Shown here piece by piece: positions 58,555 to 64,000 of a stretch of 64,000 nucleotides of DNA (positions are counted from its first letter, which is position 1; each line of letters opens with the position of its first letter). Both the position numbers and the translations under genes were made by a program. Source of the DNA: Actinokineospora diospyrosa (lineage in GTDB: Bacteria > Actinomycetota > Actinomycetes > Mycobacteriales > Pseudonocardiaceae); NCBI RefSeq assembly GCF_024171925.1, contig NZ_JAMTCO010000021.1, positions 1-64,000 on the forward strand. The letters run 5' to 3'. The notes beneath the pieces are model-generated. The model saw only the letters and a program-made list of their open reading frames with translations. It had not been told where the DNA came from and did no database searches.

Positions 58555-60641
58555 CCGTGGCCGCCTCGCTCGCCCGCACGGCGGGGTTCGCCGCCCTGTT
58601 CGTGGCGGCGACCGTGGCCGGGCGGCTGACCGTGCTCGACTCGGCCAGCCTGAGCCTGGTGTGGCCCGCCGCCGGGGTCGCCGTGCTGTGGTTCTGCGCG
58701 CAGCGCGACTCCCCGGTCATGTGGGTCGACGTGCTCGGCCTCGCGCTGATCACCGTGCTGGTCAACTCCGCCACCGGCGCCACCCCGGCGCAGGCCGCCG
58801 TCTTCGTGGTGTCCAACCTGCTGCAGGTCTGGGTGTTCGTGACCCTCGTGGTGCGCTGGCGACCGGACATGTGGACCCTGGGCCCCGGGGGCGGCCTGAA
58901 CGGCCTGCGGGACCTGTGGGTCATGCTGGTGAGCGCCTTCACGGCCGCCACCACCGGCGCCGCCGTGGGGCCGACCGCGCTGTGGTTGATCACCGGCCAC
59001 TACTCGGGGATCACCACGGCGGTGTGGATGGCCCGCAACGTCGCCGGGGTGCTGCTCGTGGGCATCATCGGCCTGTGCGCCGCCCGCGCGGTCGCCGCCC
59101 GCCGCGCGGACGCGGTGAACAACCGCCGTGCGGACGGGACGAGCGGCTGGCGGGTGGTCGAGTACGTCGCGGTGTCGGTGTGCTCGGTGATCGGCTACCT
59201 CATCGCGTTCGCCAGGGACGAGAGCCTGCCGGTGGCCTCGATGCTCATCGCGCTGACCGTCTGGGCCGCCGCCCGCCTGTCCACCACCTACGTCGCGCTG
59301 CACACCGGCGTCGTGGCCACCATCGCCGTCGTGTTCACCCTGCACGGGCAGGGCCCGTTCGCCGTGGTGCCCGCGCACGCCGGTCGCGCGCTGCTGGTCC
59401 AGCTGTTCGTGATCATCGTCGCCGTGGTCGGCCTCGCGCTGGCCCTCGGCCGCGACGAGCGCGACCTGCTGCTCGCCGAACTGGCCGAGGAGAAGGAGCA
59501 GGCGGCGCTGCGCGCGCAGCTCAAGCGCGCCATCATCGACTCGATGGCCGACGGCGTGTCGGTGGTCGACTCCACCGGCCGGGTGAGCCTGCGCAACCCC
59601 GCCGCGGTGCACCTGCTCGGCGGCAAGACCAGCCCGGACGACATGGCCGCCGCGGGCGCCCACTACGGCGTGTTCAACCTCGACGGCTCCCCGCTCTCGG
59701 CCGAGGAGCTGCCCTACTTGCGGGTCCTCGCAGGCGAAGCCGTCGGCGACATGGATCTGCTGATCCGCAACGACGGCGTCCCCGAGGGCCGGATCGTGCA
59801 GGTCAAGGCCACTGCGCTGCCCGAACCCGACGGCGGCCGCAGCGCCGTGCTGGTCTACCACGACGTCACCGCCGAACGCCGCCAACGCGACGAACTGGCC
59901 TCCTTCGCCGGTGTCGTCGCCCACGACCTGCTCAACCCGCTCAGCGCCGTCGACGGCTGGAGCGATGCCGCCAACGAGGCGCTGCGCCAGGCCGGGACGG
60001 ACCCGGCGGTCGAGCAGGCGCGCTCGGCGCTGGTCCGGGTCCTGCGCGCGTCGAGCCGGATGCGCGGGCTCATCAACGACCTGCTCGCCTACACCACCGC
60101 TCGCGACGCCTCGATCGCGCCGGTCCCGATCGACCTCACCGCCGTGGTCGCCGACACCGCCGCCGCCCGCACCGACGCCGCCGTGGCCGCGGCCGAGCCG
60201 GTGCCTGAGTTCAGCCACGACGCGCTCGACCCGGTCCAGGCCGACCGGGTGCTGCTGCGCCAACTCCTGGACAACCTCATCGGCAACGCGATCAAGTACA
60301 CCGCGCCCGGGGTCGTCCCCGAGATCACCATCAGCACCACCCGGCGCGCGGCGGTGGTGACCATGGAGATCGCCGACAACGGCATCGGCATCCCCGCCGG
60401 ACAGCACGAGCGCATCTTCGGCTCGTTCCACCGGGCCCACGTGGACACCGGCTACACCGGGACCGGGCTGGGACTGGCCATCTGCAAGCGGATCGTCGAA
60501 CGCCACGGCGGCACCATCACCGCCACCGACAACCCCACCGGCGGTTCGCGGTTCATCATCACGCTGCCCGCGGCGATCGACGTCGACTACGCGCCGCCGG
60601 TGCCGCGCGCGAGCGACGCGTCGCGGGTGGCGGGCCGCTGA
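58551..60641 (+). CDS. MASE1-PAS sensor histidine kinase
   Basis: 696-aa membrane kinase. Eight or more helices form a MASE1-type sensor (residues 1-305; LSLVWPAAGVAVLWFCAQRD is typical). A short coiled coil and a PAS domain (about 325-435; RAIIDSMADGVSVVDSTGRV), a HisKA dimerisation helix (ASFAGVVAHDLLNPLSAVDG, His near 460) and a HATPase domain (N-box LLDNLIGNAIKYTAP, G1 IADNGIGIP, G2 GTGLGLAICKRIVERHGG) follow. Translationally coupled to the receiver protein at 58168, its likely phosphorelay partner. Confidence 0.95.
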   Translation: MTVAASLARTAGFAALFVAATVAGRLTVLDSASLSLVWPAAGVAVLWFCAQRDSPVMWVDVLGLALITVLVNSATGATPAQAAVFVVSNLLQVWVFVTLVVRWRPDMWTLGPGGGLNGLRDLWVMLVSAFTAATTGAAVGPTALWLITGHYSGITTAVWMARNVAGVLLVGIIGLCAARAVAARRADAVNNRRADGTSGWRVVEYVAVSVCSVIGYLIAFARDESLPVASMLIALTVWAAARLSTTYVALHTGVVATIAVVFTLHGQGPFAVVPAHAGRALLVQLFVIIVAVVGLALALGRDERDLLLAELAEEKEQAALRAQLKRAIIDSMADGVSVVDSTGRVSLRNPAAVHLLGGKTSPDDMAAAGAHYGVFNLDGSPLSAEELPYLRVLAGEAVGDMDLLIRNDGVPEGRIVQVKATALPEPDGGRSAVLVYHDVTAERRQRDELASFAGVVAHDLLNPLSAVDGWSDAANEALRQAGTDPAVEQARSALVRVLRASSRMRGLINDLLAYTTARDASIAPVPIDLTAVVADTAAARTDAAVAAAEPVPEFSHDALDPVQADRVLLRQLLDNLIGNAIKYTAPGVVPEITISTTRRAAVVTMEIADNGIGIPAGQHERIFGSFHRAHVDTGYTGTGLGLAICKRIVERHGGTITATDNPTGGSRFIITLPAAIDVDYAPPVPRASDASRVAGR

Positions 60642-60645
60642 GCCG

Positions 60646-61860
60646 CTATCGAGTCTCGAACCGCGCGACCAGCAACGCGATATCGTCCTGGGTCGGCGCC
60701 GCGTCGACGAGGGCGTCCATCACCCGCCCGCACACCGCCTCTGGACGCTCCGGGGTCACCGCCTCGGTCAACCGGTCCAGGAACGGGTCCAGCGCCTTGC
60801 CCCGGCGCTCCACCAGATCGTCGGTGTAGAAGGCCAGCACCGCGCCGTCGGGCAGGTCGAGCACGGTGTCGCGCCGGGGGCGCCTGCTGTGCAGACCCAA
60901 GCCCACCGGCGGATCCGGGGTGATGGCGGCCAGCACGCTCGGGCGCCCCGGAACAGCCAGCACCGGCGGCGGGTGGCCCGCGGAGGAGACGGTAACGGTC
61001 CGGTCGGCCAGGTCGATCACGGCGTAGGCGACGGTGGCCATGCTGCTCTGCTCGAAGTGCGACACCTTGCCGTGCAGCTTGGTCAGCACCTGCGCCGGGC
61101 TGTCGTTCTCCAGCGCGTAGGCGCGCAACGCGCTGCGCAACCGCCCCATGACGACCGCCGCCCCCAAGCCGTGCCCGGCGACGTCCCCGATCACGACGCC
61201 GACCCGACCGCTGGGCAACTGGAACACGTCGTACCAGTCGCCACCCAGACCGGCCACGGCACCGGGGACGTACCGGGCCGCGAAGCTCACCCCGGCCACG
61301 TCGGGGAAGCGGGTCGGCAGCAGGCTGCGCTGCAACGCCGTGGTCGCCGCGCGTTCGGCGCTGGTCGTCTCCGCCTGGATCGCCAGCGCGACCCGGTCGG
61401 CGACCAGCAGCAGCAGGTGGGTGTCCGCCTCGGTGAACTCGCGCACGGTCAACGATCCGACGTGCAGCACCCCGATGAGTTCCTCGCGCACCAGGATCGG
61501 GACGCCCAGCAGCGCGCGCAGCCCCTTGCGCCACAGCGCCGGGCTGGCCACGGTGGTCTGGTCCACCCGGTCGAGGATGACCGGGCGCCTGGTCGCCGCG
61601 ACCCGGCCCGCGAACCCGGCACCGAGGTCGATGGTCACCCCGTGCCTGATCTCTTCCTCGATCCCCAGCGTGGCCCGCACACTCAGCCGCTGCGTGGTGG
61701 CGTCGTAGAGCAGGATCGTGGCGGTATCCACCTCGAACAGCTCCCGCACCCGGGCGAGCAACGCGAGTAGTGACTCGTCCAGCTCCATGTGGCGCAACTC
61801 GACATCGGTGATCGCTTCGAGCACGCTCACGCGGTCGGTCGGGCTGGAGGTCGCGGACAC
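60646..61860 (-). CDS. GAF-domain PP2C (SpoIIE/RsbU-type) phosphatase
   Basis: 404-aa phosphatase. GAF domain (about residues 30-175; FEVDTATILLYDATTQRLSV, ALLGVPILVREELIGVLHVG) followed by a SpoIIE-type PP2C domain (about 190-404) with metal Asp residues in GGDWYDVFQLPSGRVGVVIG, DVAGHGLGAAVVMGRLRSAL and PTQDDIALLVARF. Such proteins dephosphorylate anti-anti-sigma factors. It converges with the MASE1 kinase (5-bp gap). The start is uncertain; GTG at 61860 gives the shortest protein keeping the helix before the GAF domain. Confidence 0.92.
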   Translation of the reverse strand: MSATSSPTDRVSVLEAITDVELRHMELDESLLALLARVRELFEVDTATILLYDATTQRLSVRATLGIEEEIRHGVTIDLGAGFAGRVAATRRPVILDRVDQTTVASPALWRKGLRALLGVPILVREELIGVLHVGSLTVREFTEADTHLLLLVADRVALAIQAETTSAERAATTALQRSLLPTRFPDVAGVSFAARYVPGAVAGLGGDWYDVFQLPSGRVGVVIGDVAGHGLGAAVVMGRLRSALRAYALENDSPAQVLTKLHGKVSHFEQSSMATVAYAVIDLADRTVTVSSAGHPPPVLAVPGRPSVLAAITPDPPVGLGLHSRRPRRDTVLDLPDGAVLAFYTDDLVERRGKALDPFLDRLTEAVTPERPEAVCGRVMDALVDAAPTQDDIALLVARFETR

Positions 61861-62493
61861 GACGCGCAGCCTAACCGCCGACCGCCCGAACGACGCGCCG
61901 TGGATCACGCGCCACGCGGTCGGACCAACCACCGGTCTTCTTGCCGCGCCCCACTCGGCTCATACCGACACGGCCCGTGTCCGCATCCCGCCTGGCTGCT
62001 TGCCTGCGCCAGCGAGCACCCGCCCCGGCCGCGGCCTTGCCCCCACCACCGTCCCCGAGCCTCGCCGTCGTCGCCCCCGGAGTTGTCCACAACCCCTCGC
62101 GCTGTCCACAGCTCGCGGGCGAACCCCTTGACAGGCCCCGAAAAACGGTAGGCTGGAAGCGGGTGGCCCCCGGGTGGGTGGGGCTCTGCCGTCCGCCGGG
62201 GTGGGGAACTTTCGGGGTGGGACGGCGTCGGCTTGCGACAGTGGTTCCGGTGCGGGGACGGGGCGTGGGGGACTGGGTTCGGGGGGACGGGGTGTGTGGG
62301 GGACGGGGGTGGACTGGGGAGAGCCCAGGTGCGAGGCAGAGTGGGCCCGCGCGCAGGGCAAGGGCGTGGGCCCGAAGTCGGCTGATGGGCCTGCCGCAGG
62401 CGGATAGGGCCGCCGGTGGTGGGTGAGGCTACCGGCGGGGTGGGCGTTCGGTGGGTGGTTGGACCACTCGGGCGGGCTGACCGGCAGCGGGGG
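61861..62493. other. 633-bp non-coding interval with DnaA-box pair and G-rich low-complexity tract
   Basis: TTGTCCACAA at 62083-62092 and TGTCCACAG at 62103-62111 form a DnaA-box pair like those at 31019-31047. From about 62150 to 62420 the plus strand is very G-rich with short GGGG runs and could form G-quadruplex-like structure. Frames crossing it look artefactual. It includes the promoters of the phosphatase gene. Confidence 0.45.
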
Positions 62494-64000
62494 TCAGCGG
62501 GCCGGGTGGTGGCGGGGTAGGCGGACGGTCACGGTGATGCCGGGGTCGTGGTGGTCGAGGGTTATGCCACCGTGGTGGGCCTCGACGATGGTTTGGGTGA
62601 TCACCAGGCCGAGGCCGGTGCCGGGGATGGTGCCGTGCCGGACGTTGCCCGCGCGGAAGAAGCGGGTGAACAGCTTGTCGCGCTCCTCGGTGGGGATGCC
62701 GATGCCGGTGTCGGCGACGCTCAGTTCCGCGGTGTCGTGGCGGTGGGCCAGCCGCAGGGTCACCGTGCCGCCGTCGCGGCTGTACTTCACGGCGTTGGAG
62801 ACCAGGTTGTCCACGACTTGGCGCAGGCGGTGCGGGTCCGCCTCGATCACGAGCTCGTCGGGCAGGTCGAGGTCGATCCGCAGCTGTCTGGTGTCGGCCG
62901 CGGGTCTGGCCGCGTCGGTGGCGGCGGTGACGATGGTCGACAGGTTGACCTCGCTCAGGCACAGGGTCGCGTGCCCGCTCTGCAGCGCGGCCAGGTCGAG
63001 CAGGTCGTCGACGACCGCGGTGAGCGTGCTCGCGTTGCGGTGCACGACCTCCAGCATCCGCGGGGTGTGCTCGTCGGTCGGCCCGTCGAGCAGCAGTTCG
63101 CTGTAGGCCAGGATCGAGGTCAGCGGGGTGCGCAGCTGGTGGCCGACCAGCGTGATGAAGTCGTCGCGGGTGCGGTCGAGCTGCGCGGCCAGGCCCGCGG
63201 TGTGCCGGTGGGTGGCGAACCGGCCGATCTGGCTGCTCACCGCCTGCACCGCGTCGGTCAGGTCGGCCCGGTCCTGCTCGTGGGTGTCGGCGAAGCAGGT
63301 CAGCACGCCGACCAACCCGCTGCCGTGCACGGGAACCGCCAGCGCCGCGCACAACCGCGGGTGCCGCGCGTCGCGCACACTGGGGACCCACAAGGCTTTC
63401 CCGTCCGCCCACACCGAGCCGGTGATGCCTTGGCCGCGGAACACCGGACCGGTGAGCGACGCCCCTGGGGACAGGTCCGCCGCCGCCCACTGCCCGGCGA
63501 GGTGCAGCTTGTCGGCGACCGCGTCCACCAGCCACAGCTGCGCGTACGGCCACGCCAGCGCCGCGGCGACCGCCTCGGCGAGCGCGGGAGCCGCGTCCAG
63601 CAGGGTCTTGGCCGACGCGAGCGCTTCGGCCACGCGCAGCTCGCAGGCCCGGAAGCGCTCGGCGCGCCGCTGCCTGGTCACCTCGTGGAGCACGACCACC
63701 GCGCCCGCCGCCTGGTGGTTCTCGTCGCGGATCGGGGTCGCGTTGGCCAGGTAGGTGCGCGCGGGTGCCCCGGGCGGTTTGATGATCACGTCGAGGTCCC
63801 GGACCGGCTGGCCCGCCAGCGCCCTGGCCAGCGGGGTGTCGCCGGGGGCGAGCCGCACGCCGTCGCCGGAGTGCAGGGCGGCGCCCAGGTTGTAGATGTC
63901 GGCCTGGCGGCCGTCGTCGGGCAGCGCGATGGCCTGGTGCATGGCCTGGTTCATCAGGATCAGGGTGCCCCGCTGGTCGCAGGCGGCGACCGGGCTGTGC
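62494..64000 (-). CDS. PAS-GAF sensor histidine kinase (5' end cut by window)
   Basis: At least 502 aa of a soluble histidine kinase entering from the right edge in mid-PAS domain (ACDQRGTLILMNQAMHQAI). PAS tail (to about residue 110), GAF domain (VAEALASAKTLLDAAPALAE to VGVLTCFADTHEQD), HisKA (DDFITLVGHQLRTPLTSILA with the phospho-His), HATPase (N-box VDNLVSNAVKYSRDGG, G1 VADTGIGIPTEER, G2 GTGLGLVITQTIVEAHHGG). The apparent ATG at 63954 is internal, since the same frame continues upstream with good PAS sequence. It faces the same intergenic region as the phosphatase. Confidence 0.95.
   Translation of the reverse strand, partial: HSPVAACDQRGTLILMNQAMHQAIALPDDGRQADIYNLGAALHSGDGVRLAPGDTPLARALAGQPVRDLDVIIKPPGAPARTYLANATPIRDENHQAAGAVVVLHEVTRQRRAERFRACELRVAEALASAKTLLDAAPALAEAVAAALAWPYAQLWLVDAVADKLHLAGQWAAADLSPGASLTGPVFRGQGITGSVWADGKALWVPSVRDARHPRLCAALAVPVHGSGLVGVLTCFADTHEQDRADLTDAVQAVSSQIGRFATHRHTAGLAAQLDRTRDDFITLVGHQLRTPLTSILAYSELLLDGPTDEHTPRMLEVVHRNASTLTAVVDDLLDLAALQSGHATLCLSEVNLSTIVTAATDAARPAADTRQLRIDLDLPDELVIEADPHRLRQVVDNLVSNAVKYSRDGGTVTLRLAHRHDTAELSVADTGIGIPTEERDKLFTRFFRAGNVRHGTIPGTGLGLVITQTIVEAHHGGITLDHHDPGITVTVRLPRHHPAR

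Noticed and set aside
62174-62426. Glycine-rich coding frame in the G-rich tract
   Set aside because: Low-complexity composition explains the open frames; no ribosome site or domain was seen.

Overview
The window is high-GC actinobacterial DNA. The codon use, the ClpC at the left edge, the SigB-style phosphatase and kinases at the right edge, and the calerythrin-like and LAL-type genes suggest a member of the Pseudonocardiaceae (Actinokineospora/Saccharothrix/Lentzea-like). The genus is inference only. No rRNA, tRNA, CRISPR array or intact transposase gene was recognised.

Region 1 (1-2219) is the 3'-truncated housekeeping clpC. Region 2 (about 2.3-30.9 kb) is the highlight: a compact enediyne natural-product cluster. 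Its core is the five-gene warhead cassette unbL-unbV-unbU-pksE-tebC (27048 down to 17341, minus strand). Three of its four junctions are 4-nt stop/start overlaps. The 1799-aa PksE reads KS-AT-ACP-KR-DH plus a short C-terminal phosphopantetheinyl-transferase-like tail. On one side stand two convergent arms: a plus-strand arm with a methyltransferase, an HxlR-type regulator, a non-heme-iron-hydroxylase-like protein and a CxxC DUF899 protein, and a minus-strand arm with a P450, a beta-propeller, a class V PLP enzyme, two signal-less OppA-like proteins, a methyltransferase, a homocysteine S-methyltransferase and two EF-hand proteins. On the other side a tight plus-strand operon encodes a SufS-like cysteine desulfurase, a cystathionine gamma-lyase/synthase-family enzyme and a MetE-like methionine synthase. 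This concentration of sulfur and C1 chemistry around an enediyne cassette suggests a sulfur-bearing product, possibly with a calicheamicin-like (methyl)trisulfide trigger. No glycosyltransferase, second PKS, halogenase or apoprotein gene is visible, so the product would differ from the classical enediynes, unless the missing genes lie elsewhere.

Region 3 (30.9-45 kb) is mixed accessory DNA. It holds a 1-kb non-coding stretch (structured hairpin element, dispersed repeat, DnaA-box modules), an AraC/AhpD pair, a CopCD-like membrane operon ending in a MITE-like inverted repeat, an NmrA-like reductase, a small secreted protein interrupted by an in-frame amber codon, an EF-G paralogue with a candidate leader peptide, an M4 protease without a propeptide, a MerR-controlled quinone oxidoreductase, and a cupin/RraA-like/DinB-like operon divergent from a GlxA-type regulator.

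Region 4 (45-51 kb) contains two tachylectin-like secreted beta-propellers of identical length. Each is preceded, 12-13 nt before its start codon, by the same 23-bp palindrome. Between them lies a ribbon-helix-helix regulator whose own upstream region is full of GTGCCA half-sites, followed by a DUF4097 protein and a DrrAB-like ABC exporter. A second, inverted copy of the dispersed repeat and a TPR-gene remnant lie in the same interval.

Region 5 (51-57.8 kb) is a small class II lanthipeptide-type locus: a LanM synthetase translationally coupled to an 83-aa candidate precursor or accessory peptide, followed by a large LAL regulator. Region 6 (57.8-64 kb) is a signalling block: a receiver protein, a MASE1 histidine kinase, a GAF-PP2C phosphatase and a 5'-truncated PAS-GAF histidine kinase.
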